A stretch of 64,000 bases of DNA from Halococcus saccharolyticus DSM 5350 (GTDB lineage: Archaea; Halobacteriota; Halobacteria; Halobacteriales; Halococcaceae): NCBI RefSeq assembly GCF_000336915.1, contig NZ_AOMD01000020.1, positions 1 through 64,000 of the forward strand, read 5' to 3'. Positions 51,438-59,420 of this stretch are shown here, one piece after another (the first letter of the stretch is position 1; each line of letters starts with the position of its first letter). The translations under genes and the position numbers were made by a program. The notes beneath the pieces are model-generated. The model was given only the letters and a program-made list of their open reading frames with translations. It did not search any database and was not told where the DNA came from.

Positions 51438-52298
51438 CTACGGCTCGGTCCCCGGATACGCCGCTTCGCTCTCGTACTCCCAGATCAACTCGAAGTAGCG
51501 TTGGAGCCCTGCGACGAACGATCCGTTTTCGGTGATCGCGGCCTGACGTAGGTGGTTCGGGACTTCGTCCTCCTGAACGAGCAAGATTGCGGTGCCGGTT
51601 TCGTAGTCCCTGCTCGGATCGGCGAGCGTGCCTCGCCACGGGAGCTGCTCGGTGCTGAAGCGAAGCCCAACGTCGGGAAATTCGTCCTGCAACCGCTCGA
51701 CGATGTCGGCCTGAGTCGTGGCGTTCGAGTCAGAAAGGTTGTCGGGGTGGAGCATGAGTACGTCGACATCGATCCCGCGTTCGAGTGCGTCAGCGAGCGC
51801 TGGCGCGACGGTGTCGAGATACTCGAAACTCTTCGAGATGACCCGGAGCTCGCGCACTGCCTCGTGGTAGAGGCGTCGGGTTTCGGACTCGCTCGGCTCG
51901 CCGACGTCGACCACTGAGAACAGCTCCTCGGCGGGCGTGACGTCCTCGCTCGATCGCTCGTACCGGGGTTCGAACTCTGCGAGGAACGCCTCACGGCGGT
52001 CGTCGAGGTCGGTGCGAAACCCTTCGTAGTCCTGGCGACGGTTCTCGACCGCGCGATCGAGGATCGCCTCGGGCGAACGGGGCTGGTACCGTTTCGGGCG
52101 CTCGGGAATTACTTTCACGAATCCACGGTCAGCGAGCGCGTCGAGCACGCCATAGATCCGCGCCTTCGGGATGCCAGTGGCCTCGGCGAGCGTCGGCGCG
52201 GTCGTCCGTCCGAGGGTGAGAAGTTCGGTGAGCGCAGCCTCCTCGTACTCGGTGAGGCCCACCCGATCGAGCGTTCCAGTGGGATCGGTGTCGGTCAT
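51438..52298 (-). CDS. TrmB family transcriptional regulator
   Basis: A 286-residue TrmB-type regulator: an N-terminal winged helix (LTEYEEAALTELLTLGRTTAPTLAEATGIPKARIYGVLDALADRGFVKV, about 13-62) with the TrmB signature IPKARIYGVLDAL, a coiled linker, and a C-terminal PLD-like effector domain (about 110-280). TrmB proteins sense sugars and control metabolism. It is divergent from the small-protein/NUDIX operon, whose promoter carries a TACT-N8-GAGTA site. It is the natural candidate to bind it. Confidence 0.88.
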   Translation of the reverse strand: MTDTDPTGTLDRVGLTEYEEAALTELLTLGRTTAPTLAEATGIPKARIYGVLDALADRGFVKVIPERPKRYQPRSPEAILDRAVENRRQDYEGFRTDLDDRREAFLAEFEPRYERSSEDVTPAEELFSVVDVGEPSESETRRLYHEAVRELRVISKSFEYLDTVAPALADALERGIDVDVLMLHPDNLSDSNATTQADIVERLQDEFPDVGLRFSTEQLPWRGTLADPSRDYETGTAILLVQEDEVPNHLRQAAITENGSFVAGLQRYFELIWEYESEAAYPGTEP

Positions 52299-52445
52299 GA
52301 CGCCGGTTCGCCGGTCGGGATTGTAACATTGCCGGAGGCGCAGTGAAACGGCTATGAACTGATCACACGACTACCACCGAGCGTCCACGACAGCTTTCGG
52401 AGCGACGTTCTGCTGAGACAACGGATGGTTCGTGTTGGGGAAAGA

Positions 52446-52452
52446 TATATAT
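52446..52452 (+). promoter_or_regulatory. TATA box of the small-protein/NUDIX operon
   Basis: TATATAT in AAAGATATATATGACC is the best TATA-like sequence in the window. It gives a start near 52475, inside the inverted repeat that follows. Confidence 0.6.
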
Positions 52453-52461
52453 GACCGGGTA

Positions 52462-52489
52462 GTTACTGGTTACTCGAAAGCTGAGTAAC
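52462..52489 (+). promoter_or_regulatory. TrmB-type operator: GTTACTC-N7-GAGTAAC with upstream half-site
   Basis: GTTACTC (52469-52475) and GAGTAAC (52483-52489) are a perfect inverted repeat with a 7-base spacer, and GTTACT occurs again at 52462-52467. The core reads TACT-N8-GAGTA, which matches the TACT(N7-8)GAGTA motif I recall for Halobacterium TrmB. It overlaps the predicted transcription start and ends one base before the ATG at 52491, as expected for a repressor site. Confidence 0.75.
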
Positions 52490-52490
52490 C

Positions 52491-52628
52491 ATGAGATCGA
52501 AGACACCCACCGAGGACGATGCGTCGGAAGAAACGTCCGACGACCGACATCTCGACGGCGTCGCGGACGGCTGCGGGTGTACCGAGATCTGGGAGCATCT
52601 GAGCGAGCAGCGGGCGGCCGACGACTGA
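52491..52628 (+). CDS. 45-residue protein with CGC-TEIWEHLSE motif
   Basis: A 45-residue acidic protein ending DGCGCTEIWEHLSEQRAADD. Small haloarchaeal proteins with a GCTEIWEHLSE-like motif are known to me only as conserved and uncharacterised. Two cysteines separated by a glycine may bind a metal or form a thiol switch. It is the first gene of an operon with the NUDIX gene (18-base gap), and its ATG sits directly behind a TrmB-type operator. Probably real despite its size. Confidence 0.68.
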   Translation: MRSKTPTEDDASEETSDDRHLDGVADGCGCTEIWEHLSEQRAADD

Positions 52629-52646
52629 GACGCTTCTCACGACCGT

Positions 52647-53267
52647 ATGACCGAACGTGACGGAGAGGCGACAAACGTCCTTCCACTGCTCGATGAACTC
52701 CGGATCATCGCGCGGAACGGGTTGACCTACGACGGCGACCCGCACGATTCCTACGACAAAGAGCGCTACGAGCGGATACTCCACCTCGTGAGCGAGTGGT
52801 ACGGCAAGACGCTGAAGCTGCCGCCTGACGACGTCCGTGAACGGCTTACTGTCGAGGAGTTCGGGGCTATCACGCCGAAAATCGGAGCCACGGCCGCCGT
52901 TTTCGACGACGATAGTCGAATCCTGCTGATCGAACGGGCAGACAACGGTAAGTGGGCAGTCCCCGGTGGACACGCGATGTCCGGTGAACCGCCGACGGAG
53001 ACGGCGGTCCGCGAGCTACGTGAGGAGACGGGTTTCGACGCCCGGATCGCCGAACTAGTCGACGCCTATTGGATCGACGCACCCGACGCCTACGGTCCAC
53101 ATGGCGCTGTCACGCTCCTCTATCGGTGTGAGATCACCGGGGGAGAACGACGAACATCACGGGAAAGCGACACCGTCAGCTATCGCGATATCGAGAACGT
53201 CTCAGTCTGGCACGGCAAGGCTCGTCGGTACGCGCTTGACGCACGCGAAACGTGGCTCGATAGCTGA
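52647..53267 (+). CDS. NUDIX hydrolase with N-terminal helical domain
   Basis: A 206-residue NUDIX protein. The NUDIX box spans about 108-130: Gly108, Glu114, then RELREETGF, matching GX5EX7REUXEEXGU. Residues 1-60 (LPLLDELRIIARNGLTY then YERILHLVSEWYG) form the helical N-terminal domain seen in ADP-ribose pyrophosphatase-like and NUDIX_N_2 proteins. It probably hydrolyses a nucleotide-sugar or ADP-ribose-type substrate. Second gene of the operon with the 45-residue protein under the TrmB-type site. Confidence 0.88.
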   Translation: MTERDGEATNVLPLLDELRIIARNGLTYDGDPHDSYDKERYERILHLVSEWYGKTLKLPPDDVRERLTVEEFGAITPKIGATAAVFDDDSRILLIERADNGKWAVPGGHAMSGEPPTETAVRELREETGFDARIAELVDAYWIDAPDAYGPHGAVTLLYRCEITGGERRTSRESDTVSYRDIENVSVWHGKARRYALDARETWLDS

Positions 53268-53329
53268 AGCGACCATCGATCGGGAGCGGTAACAAAGGTT
53301 TTTGCGCGCGCGCCGCCGAACCCCGGAAA

Positions 53330-54472
53330 ATGGTCGATCGCGGCGAGGTCTGTGTGTTGCTCCCGACATACGACGAAGCCGCGACCATCGGCGACGTCAT
53401 CGCGGCGTTCAGTGATCGCGGCTTTTCGAACGTGCTCGTCGTCGACGGCCACTCGACCGACGGGACGCGGGAGATCGCTCGCGAGCACGGCGCGCGCGTC
53501 CTCACCCAGTCCGGCCACGGCCGCGGCGCTGGCAAAGGTCAGGCGGTTCGAGAGGGTGTCGCCCGCGCGGACGCGCCGTACGTCCTCTTGCTCGACGGCG
53601 ACGGCACCTACCGACCGGAGGACGCCGACGCGCTGCTCGAGCCCCTGCTGAGCGGCGAGGCCGAACACGTCATCGGCGATCGATACGCCGATATGGCCGA
53701 CGGCGCGATGACTCGGCTCAACGGCGTCGGCAATCGGCTGATCAACCGCGCGTTCCAGTACATTCACGGCCGCGATCTCGGTGACATCCTGAGCGGCTAT
53801 CGCGCGTTCACGACCGCCTCCTTCGAGCGATGTAACCCTTCGTCGGAGGGGTTCGGAATCGAGACCGAGCTCGCCGTCGAGTGTGTCAAGCGCGGGATCC
53901 CGACGACGGTGGTCCCGATCCGGTATCGGGCGCGTCCCGACGGCTCGGAGACCAATCTCAGACCCGTCCGCGACGGCGGGAAGATCCTCCTGACGCTCTA
54001 CCGGCTCGCGAAGACCAACAACCCGCTCTTCTACTTCGGTAGTGCGGGTGGTCTCGCGGGGCTCGTGGGGGCCGTCGTGGCTGCGTACGTCGCCATCGAG
54101 TGGATCACGCTTGGGATCTCCCACGAGGTGCTCGCGGTCGCGTCGGCTTTTGCGATCATCGTCGGCGTCCAACTAGTGATGTTCGGCGTGCTCTCGGACA
54201 TGATCCTCGCGATCAACCGCGAGCAGACCCGGCGATTCGAAGAGCTCGTCGGTCGCCGTCGCGCCGACCGTCCGCCGTCGTCAGCACCGCGCACGCAGTC
54301 GAGATCCGGTGATTACACCGATCCCGACACCGAGTCGAGTGCCGACCGGCCCCTGGTCTCCGAGCGTGGCGAACCGCGAGACGACCGTCGGCGGAGTCGC
54401 CACGCACGAAACGACGGCGGCGAGAGCGAGGCCGTCGAGCCGGAAACGGACGGCGAACGGCCGAGCGGCTAA
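53330..54472 (+). CDS. aglJ: AglJ-type dolichol-phosphate hexosyltransferase
   Basis: A 380-residue enzyme that starts haloarchaeal N-glycan assembly by adding the first sugar to dolichol phosphate. The GT2 core runs about residues 6-220, with VCVLLPTYDEAATI, LLLDGDGTYRPEDAD (metal site), and ILSGYRAFTTASFE, the AglJ/dolichyl-phosphate-glycosyltransferase signature. Two transmembrane segments (about 232-256 and 262-290) follow, and the last 70 residues are a polar tail. It lies about 2 kb beyond the phosphatase-superfamily gene and probably belongs to the same glycan pathway; aglB is not in the window. Confidence 0.9.
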   Translation: MVDRGEVCVLLPTYDEAATIGDVIAAFSDRGFSNVLVVDGHSTDGTREIAREHGARVLTQSGHGRGAGKGQAVREGVARADAPYVLLLDGDGTYRPEDADALLEPLLSGEAEHVIGDRYADMADGAMTRLNGVGNRLINRAFQYIHGRDLGDILSGYRAFTTASFERCNPSSEGFGIETELAVECVKRGIPTTVVPIRYRARPDGSETNLRPVRDGGKILLTLYRLAKTNNPLFYFGSAGGLAGLVGAVVAAYVAIEWITLGISHEVLAVASAFAIIVGVQLVMFGVLSDMILAINREQTRRFEELVGRRRADRPPSSAPRTQSRSGDYTDPDTESSADRPLVSERGEPRDDRRRSRHARNDGGESEAVEPETDGERPSG

Positions 54473-54789
54473 AACAGCGATCGGAGCCGATCGAGGAGTC
54501 CTGTGGGTCCGGACTGACGCCGTTCCTCGAAAACGGGATGAAGCGCGTCGAGCAGCGCGCCCTCCGAGTCGAAGCGGTCCCGCTCGACCTGCTCGAGTGC
54601 CGTAGAAAGCGCCATCGAGCGGCCGGATGGATCGTACGGCACGTCGGGATCGCCGAGCGTCCGGACGATCTCGTCGTTTTCGGCGGGGAAGACGAGATCG
54701 GCACGGTCGAGACGGTCGTCGAGCGCGGCGATCCCGAACGCGAGGGTGTCGGGTTCCTCGGCGTCGTCCTGTGGGGGTCGTGCGGCCAT
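54469..54789 (-). CDS. Conserved haloarchaeal protein, function unknown
   Basis: A 106-residue acidic protein (MAARPPQDDAEEPDTLAFGI, then LGDPDVPYDPSGRSMALSTA and a C-terminal helix). No known domain was recognised. Its end overlaps the aglJ stop by 4 bases on the opposite strand. The regular haloarchaeal codon use and clear start support a real gene. Confidence 0.55.
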   Translation of the reverse strand: MAARPPQDDAEEPDTLAFGIAALDDRLDRADLVFPAENDEIVRTLGDPDVPYDPSGRSMALSTALEQVERDRFDSEGALLDALHPVFEERRQSGPTGLLDRLRSLF

Positions 54790-54868
54790 ACCCGGCCATA
54801 CCGGTCGAGCGATGAAAGTCCTGTGTCCCAACCCAACGACTATCCGCCAGCCCCCGCTTTCTCGAACG

Positions 54869-55078
54869 ATGACCGACTACACCACCGTCTCGATCCCGAA
54901 GGACCTCGCCGATCGGGTCGAGGAGACCATCGAGGGGACGAGTTTCCAGTCGACCAGCGACCTCGTGCGATTCCTGCTCCGGAGCATTGTGATCCAACAC
55001 CAACAACAGGGCGAACTCACCGAGGCCCAGTTCGACGAGATCGCCGAACAGCTCCAGGACCTCGGCTACCTCCAGTAG
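54869..55078 (+). CDS. Ribbon-helix-helix protein (CopG-like)
   Basis: A 69-residue DNA-binding protein. TTVSIPKDLADRVEETIEGTSFQSTSDLVRFLLRSIV is the ribbon-helix-helix fold (strand, helix A, helix B). The C-terminal part is an acidic helical tail. Such proteins form dimers and regulate nearby genes. It starts opposite and 79 bases from the hypothetical gene, and its stop is directly adjacent to the convergent gene at 55079. Partner or targets not shown. Confidence 0.83.
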   Translation: MTDYTTVSIPKDLADRVEETIEGTSFQSTSDLVRFLLRSIVIQHQQQGELTEAQFDEIAEQLQDLGYLQ

Positions 55079-55537
55079 TCACTCCGGGAACTCCGCCGGC
55101 GGCGCACCGGCGAGACGTTCGAGCGGCTTTCGAGTGCCGTCGCGCGAAAACACCGCAAGCGAATCGGTCTCCCACGGTGGCACCGCGACGAACACCACTC
55201 CGTGGAGGTCGTCGGTGCGGGTGAGTTCGAGGCCTCCTTGGGGGTGCGAGACGAACCGTCCCTGGGTCTGGCCCGCGGGTGTGCCGAGATCCATCCCGAA
55301 CACCGCCGATACCGACCCACCTGCTTCCGGAAAGTAGAAATGTGTGAACACGGGCGTCTCGGGCGGGAGATCCGGTTCGGTCGTGGATCGACCCTCGACT
55401 TCGAGGTCGCCCGCCGGCGTGACCGCGAGCCCGATCGTTACCGACTCCGGCTCGGCCTCGCGAGCGAACTCCAGCAGTGCCTCGACGAGGCCGTGAGTCG
55501 CGTACACCACGTCGTCGGGCCGATCGGCGTGCGACAT
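55079..55537 (-). CDS. Possible JAMM/MPN-like domain protein
   Basis: A 152-residue protein of unknown function. The segment GRFVSHPQGGLELTRTDDL resembles the JAMM metal motif of Rpn11/Mov34-type deubiquitinase-like proteases (His-Pro, then S/T-x-x-D), and DLHGVVFVAVPPW follows as the next strand. The His-x-His pattern is incomplete, so activity is doubtful. Haloarchaea have a SAMP-based ubiquitin-like system in which JAMM proteins remove modifiers, but nothing here shows a link. The assignment is tentative. Confidence 0.5.
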   Translation of the reverse strand: MSHADRPDDVVYATHGLVEALLEFAREAEPESVTIGLAVTPAGDLEVEGRSTTEPDLPPETPVFTHFYFPEAGGSVSAVFGMDLGTPAGQTQGRFVSHPQGGLELTRTDDLHGVVFVAVPPWETDSLAVFSRDGTRKPLERLAGAPPAEFPE

Positions 55538-55549
55538 AATCCAGCTACC

Positions 55550-56227
55550 TCACCCCGAGAGGAACAGCCGCGCGGTCTTGGCGTACAGCGACGGCGCACG
55601 CCGGCGCGAGCCGTCGAGTGCCGTGGACAGCGCCCGGCTTGCGTCCTCGTGGACGCCAGCACCGTGACCGACGAGGACACGATCGGGCGTGAATCCCCGG
55701 AACGACCGGCGTGGTGGGAGCAAGCGCAGCGCCGGATGGACGCCGAGTCGCTCGGTGCCGGTCCGGAAGAACTCCGCAGTGCCGAGCGCTTCCGCGACCA
55801 CGAGCGTCCCCTCGTCGGCGTGATACAGCGCCGCCTCCTGCCACAGCGGCGTTGCGATCTTCCGGAGCCGGTAGCCCGTCTCGCCGAGTTCGCTCGAAAA
55901 CCGTTCGACGGGTGCATCGAGCTCCGACGCGACGCCGGTCATCCACGACGGGACGTGAACCGACACGTCGTGTCGGCGCGCGATCTCCGCCGCATCGCGC
56001 TTGTGCCGGGGGAGCAAGAGCACGACGCCAGCGACCGTTCCGAACTCTTCGAGGAGGTCGTCGAGGTCCGCTGCATCCACCGGATCGACGAGCCAGACAC
56101 CATCGTCGGTCGCGAGGGCGTGGCTCGCGCGCTGCATCCGCTCGTCGGGGTAGGCGATCCAGCCGACGCCGCCGTCGAAGCGATCGATTTCGTCATACGC
56201 GGCCCGGCCGGAGCCTTTCATCGACAT
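55550..56227 (-). CDS. Degenerate metallo-beta-lactamase-fold protein
   Basis: A 225-residue protein with the strand order of the MBL fold: WLVDPVDAADLDDLL, then VVLLLPRHKRDAAEIARRHDV where a real enzyme has HxHxDH, then VLVGHGAGVHEDAS. The metal ligands have been replaced (RHKRDA), so zinc-dependent hydrolysis is unlikely. It may bind a ligand instead. Directly upstream (on the minus strand) of the JAMM-like gene with a 12-base gap, probably one operon. Confidence 0.68.
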   Translation of the reverse strand: MSMKGSGRAAYDEIDRFDGGVGWIAYPDERMQRASHALATDDGVWLVDPVDAADLDDLLEEFGTVAGVVLLLPRHKRDAAEIARRHDVSVHVPSWMTGVASELDAPVERFSSELGETGYRLRKIATPLWQEAALYHADEGTLVVAEALGTAEFFRTGTERLGVHPALRLLPPRRSFRGFTPDRVLVGHGAGVHEDASRALSTALDGSRRRAPSLYAKTARLFLSG

Positions 56228-56303
56228 GGATCCGCTTGGGACCGGCGGCGCATGAGCGCGTCGGTGGGTGTGACTTTATACGCACCCGCACCGTTCGCCC
56301 CGC

Positions 56304-56984
56304 ATGATCACGACGATCGAGTGGCTCGCCCTCGAAGTCAAATATCTCGACCGCGCGAGCGCGTTCTATCGTGATCATCTCGATCTCGATACCGTCACGA
56401 AGCGCGAGAACGAGATCGCACTCGCCGTCGGCGACACCGACCTCGTGCTCCGTCGGCCCACGGCCCTGCCGCGCGGCGGCCTCCACACCCACTACGCGCT
56501 CTCGATCCCTGCCGCCGAGTACGACGCGTGGTACGACCGGCTCGCCGAACCCTTCGAGCTCGACGAGCACACCTTCGGCAGCGCGCGCTCGCTCTACTTC
56601 TACGACACAGAGGGCAACTGCGTCGAACTCGGCGAGTCAGAGGCGTCGGGGACGGGAGTGCTCGGCGTGTTCGAGGTCGTCCTCGAAGTTGAGGACCTCG
56701 ACCGCGCCGAGGTGTTCTACACGGCACTCGGGATGGACGTGATGGATCGCGGGAGCGAGCGACGGCGGGTTCGGCTCGACGCCGGCCCGTTCGCTCTCGA
56801 ACTCTGGGAGCCCCAGTTGGGCATCGCCGACGCACGCGGCGGCGTCCACGTCGACTTGGGGCTCGGCGTCGGCCACCCCGAGACGGCGCTCGAACGGGTC
56901 GAGGATCGGGTGTCAGCCGTGGAGCCCACCGACGAGGGGATTCGGGTGCGCGACCCTGATGGTCACTTCCTGACGTTCGTCTGA
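56304..56984 (+). CDS. Two-domain VOC family protein (catechol-dioxygenase-like)
   Basis: A 226-residue protein with two VOC modules: the first about 1-110 (LALEVKYLDRASAFYRDHL then LYFYDTEGNCVELGES) and the second about 117-226 (FEVVLEVEDLDRAEVFYTAL then VRDPDGHFLTF). This matches catechol-2,3-dioxygenase-like two-module VOC proteins of haloarchaea. Metal ligands are not all obvious, so enzymatic activity is uncertain. The gene stands alone; the upstream gene is divergent. Confidence 0.84.
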   Translation: MITTIEWLALEVKYLDRASAFYRDHLDLDTVTKRENEIALAVGDTDLVLRRPTALPRGGLHTHYALSIPAAEYDAWYDRLAEPFELDEHTFGSARSLYFYDTEGNCVELGESEASGTGVLGVFEVVLEVEDLDRAEVFYTALGMDVMDRGSERRRVRLDAGPFALELWEPQLGIADARGGVHVDLGLGVGHPETALERVEDRVSAVEPTDEGIRVRDPDGHFLTFV

Positions 56985-57005
56985 ACCGGCGGTCGCTCGG
57001 ACGAG

Positions 57006-58481
57006 CTACCCGAATCGGTCCCGGAGATTCTCTCTATCGATCTTTCCGGTCGCGGTGAGTGGAAATTCGTCGACGAACTCCACCCGATCGGGAACCTCGT
57101 GGCTTTCCAGCTCCGCCTCGCAGGCGCGCTTGATCTCGGCTGCCGACACCGATCCCTCGCTGCGACGCTTGATGACCGTCGTCACCGACGCTCCACGGAC
57201 GTCGTCCACCGTATCGATGATCGCGACCTTCTGGACGGGGTCGATCTCGTAGATCACTTCCTCGATCTCGCGCGGCGAAACGTCCCCACATCCCGTCGTG
57301 AACATGTCCTCGATCCGATCGACGACGAACAGAAACCCGTCCTCGTCCATCCACCCGATGTCGCCGGATGCGAGCCACCGCTCCCCGTCGCGTTCGACGA
57401 AGTTGTTCTCGGTGATTTGGCGCTTGTTGTACCGCGGCGTGACCGTGTCGCCGCGCCAGAGCAACTCCCCACGTGCGCCGCGCTCGACCGCATCGCCGGT
57501 TCGGGGATCCTCGATACGGAGGGCGACCGCCTCGGTTGCCGGCCGGCCGACACTGCCTGGCTTGTGCCCCTCCGGTCCGGGGTGATTGAACGCCGACAGC
57601 GGCGTCGTCTCGGTCATGCCGTACCCCTCGAGCAGCGTACAGCCCAGTACTCGTTCGACCTCGTCGATGCGCTCTTTCGGCATCGGCGACCCACCGACGC
57701 CGAGCGCCTGCAGACTGGAGACATCGTACTCGTCGAGGCCTTCGTGATCGAGGAGTTCGACGACCATCGTCGGGATCAGGAAGGCGTATGTGACGCCGTG
57801 GCGTTCGATCGCGGTCAGTGCGGCCTCGATGTCCCACGTTTCGAGCAGGTGATTTTCGGCCTCCAGAGCGATGAACGGCGTCGTGGTGACGTTGAGTCCA
57901 GTGACGTGAAAACAGGGACACACCGTCAACGCCACGTCCTCACGGCTCCACTCGTTGTAGTTGATGAAGCCGTTGGCGTTCGCGTCGAGGTTGCCGTGGG
58001 TGTGATAGACGCCCTTCGGTGCGCCGGTCGTCCCGCTCGTGTACAGCAACTCGGCGAACTCCTCGGATCGCCGGGGCGTCACGTCGTACTCCGACGCACC
58101 TCTGTCGAGGAGATCGGCGTAAGCGTGGGTCGTCGGTTCGCCTCCGTGATCCGCGTTCCGACGATCGGCGGTGACGACGCCGACCGCGCCGCTGTCGGAC
58201 AGTACGTACCGAGTCTGTTGGTCGGTGAATCGTGTGTTGACCGGTACCGGGACGGCCCCGCATTTCATCGTGCCGAGATAGGCACAGACGAACGCCACGC
58301 CGTTCGGCATATCGACCGCCACTCGGTCGTCGGTTTCGACGCCGCGCCGCTCCAGCGCATCGGCGACACGATCCGATCGCTCGGAGAGCTCCCGAAACGT
58401 GAGCGATCGGGTCCGGTCGCCGACCGCCAACGCCTCCGGCGCGTTCCGCGCCGCGGCGTCGGCGTAGTTGGCGAAGTTCAC
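57006..58481 (-). CDS. AMP-dependent acyl-CoA synthetase
   Basis: A 491-residue ligase of the acyl-CoA synthetase family. LYTSGTTGAPKG (about 146-157) is the AMP-binding loop; YGMTETTPLS, the GDIGWMDEDGF hinge segment and the C-terminal TATGKIDRENL with the catalytic lysine follow. It activates a carboxylic acid to acyl-CoA via acyl-AMP in the cytoplasm. I start at the GTG at 58481 because AGGAGG lies directly before it. A TATA element (AATATAG, minus strand, 58557-58551) and the IclR-type palindrome upstream indicate regulation by the neighbouring IclR protein. Confidence 0.9.
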   Translation of the reverse strand: MNFANYADAAARNAPEALAVGDRTRSLTFRELSERSDRVADALERRGVETDDRVAVDMPNGVAFVCAYLGTMKCGAVPVPVNTRFTDQQTRYVLSDSGAVGVVTADRRNADHGGEPTTHAYADLLDRGASEYDVTPRRSEEFAELLYTSGTTGAPKGVYHTHGNLDANANGFINYNEWSREDVALTVCPCFHVTGLNVTTTPFIALEAENHLLETWDIEAALTAIERHGVTYAFLIPTMVVELLDHEGLDEYDVSSLQALGVGGSPMPKERIDEVERVLGCTLLEGYGMTETTPLSAFNHPGPEGHKPGSVGRPATEAVALRIEDPRTGDAVERGARGELLWRGDTVTPRYNKRQITENNFVERDGERWLASGDIGWMDEDGFLFVVDRIEDMFTTGCGDVSPREIEEVIYEIDPVQKVAIIDTVDDVRGASVTTVIKRRSEGSVSAAEIKRACEAELESHEVPDRVEFVDEFPLTATGKIDRENLRDRFG

Positions 58482-58599
58482 GTTCCTCCTGTTTGGTACG
58501 TGTTGGCAAATGTTTTTCGCGCCTTCGTTGATACGTAACACAACCCACAACTATATTCCGTGTCAGCAAGACAGAACGGTGCTACCGATCGCCGATTTT

Positions 58600-58618
58600 T
58601 GTCCGGCAATACCGGACA
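58600..58618. promoter_or_regulatory. IclR-type palindrome copy 1: TGTCCGG-N5-CCGGACA
   Basis: TGTCCGGCAATACCGGACA is a perfect 7-base inverted repeat with 5-base spacer, about 45 bases upstream of the acyl-CoA synthetase TATA element. A 16/19 identical copy lies at the promoter of the IclR gene. Its position upstream of the TATA box suits an activator. Confidence 0.75.
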
Positions 58619-58649
58619 GATGAGTCACGAAGACGTTCCGAACCGACCC

Positions 58650-59420
58650 TCACTCCCGTGCGAAGATGAGGTTCGCCCGTATCTCGTCGGCAGACTCTCG
58701 CACTGTATCGACGAGTTCGGAGTTCCGCGGATCGGTCGTGAACTGGTCGGTGGTGCTGTAGACCGCGATGGAACCGTGGACCTCGGTGTCGGTGACGATC
58801 GGTGCGGCGATGCCCGTCATACCCGCGATCAGTTCCCCGTCGTCGACTGCGTAGCCGTCCTCGCGGACCCGCGCCAGCTCGGTAGCGAGATCGGTCTCGT
58901 CGGTGATCGTGGCGGGCGTTCGCGGCGGAAGCCCGTGTTCGGCGAGGACGTGTTTGACTTTCTCCTCGTCGAGATGTGCGAAGATCGCTTTTCCCGGCGC
59001 ATTCGTGTGGAGGTGTGCGTGACGTGGATACGTCGTCGCCTGCTGGGAAAGGGTCTCTCGCTGCCAGCGCGACGCTAGCAACAGCGCACAGCGGCCGTGT
59101 TCTACCGTGACCAGCTGGACGTGGTGTCGCTCGTCGATGGTCTCGAACAAGCCAAGCGTCTCCTCGCGGCCCTGAACGAACAGATCGTGGTGGTTGCGGG
59201 CGATCTCACCCACGTGAAGGAACTGCATGCTCAGTCGGTACGCTCCATCCTCGTTGACCACGTCTCCGACTTGCTCCAACGTCCGGAGATGATCGTGGGC
59301 CGTACTCTTGGGAACGTCCAGCGCCGTGGCGACCTCGGTCACTCCGGCTTTTCCTCGGTCGACGAGTAGCTCGATGACGTCGTGAGAGAGCTTGACCGCT
59401 GCGACGGGATAGGATGTCAT
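58650..59420 (-). CDS. IclR family transcriptional regulator
   Basis: A 256-residue regulator with an N-terminal winged helix (about 14-60; VTEVATALDVPKSTAHDHLRTLEQVGDVV) and a C-terminal IclR effector domain (about 75-250; PGKAIFAHLDEEKVKHVL, ITGAAPI-like IAAPIVTDTEVHGSIAVYS). IclR proteins sense small carboxylic acids or aromatic compounds. It follows the acyl-CoA synthetase gene on the same strand, and copies of one palindrome lie before both genes. ATG at 59420 is chosen as the start of the HTH. Confidence 0.9.
   Translation of the reverse strand: MTSYPVAAVKLSHDVIELLVDRGKAGVTEVATALDVPKSTAHDHLRTLEQVGDVVNEDGAYRLSMQFLHVGEIARNHHDLFVQGREETLGLFETIDERHHVQLVTVEHGRCALLLASRWQRETLSQQATTYPRHAHLHTNAPGKAIFAHLDEEKVKHVLAEHGLPPRTPATITDETDLATELARVREDGYAVDDGELIAGMTGIAAPIVTDTEVHGSIAVYSTTDQFTTDPRNSELVDTVRESADEIRANLIFARE

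Noticed and set aside
57099-58538. 479-residue open frame on the plus strand
   Set aside because: It is opposite the acyl-CoA synthetase, which has all family motifs and its own ribosome-binding site.
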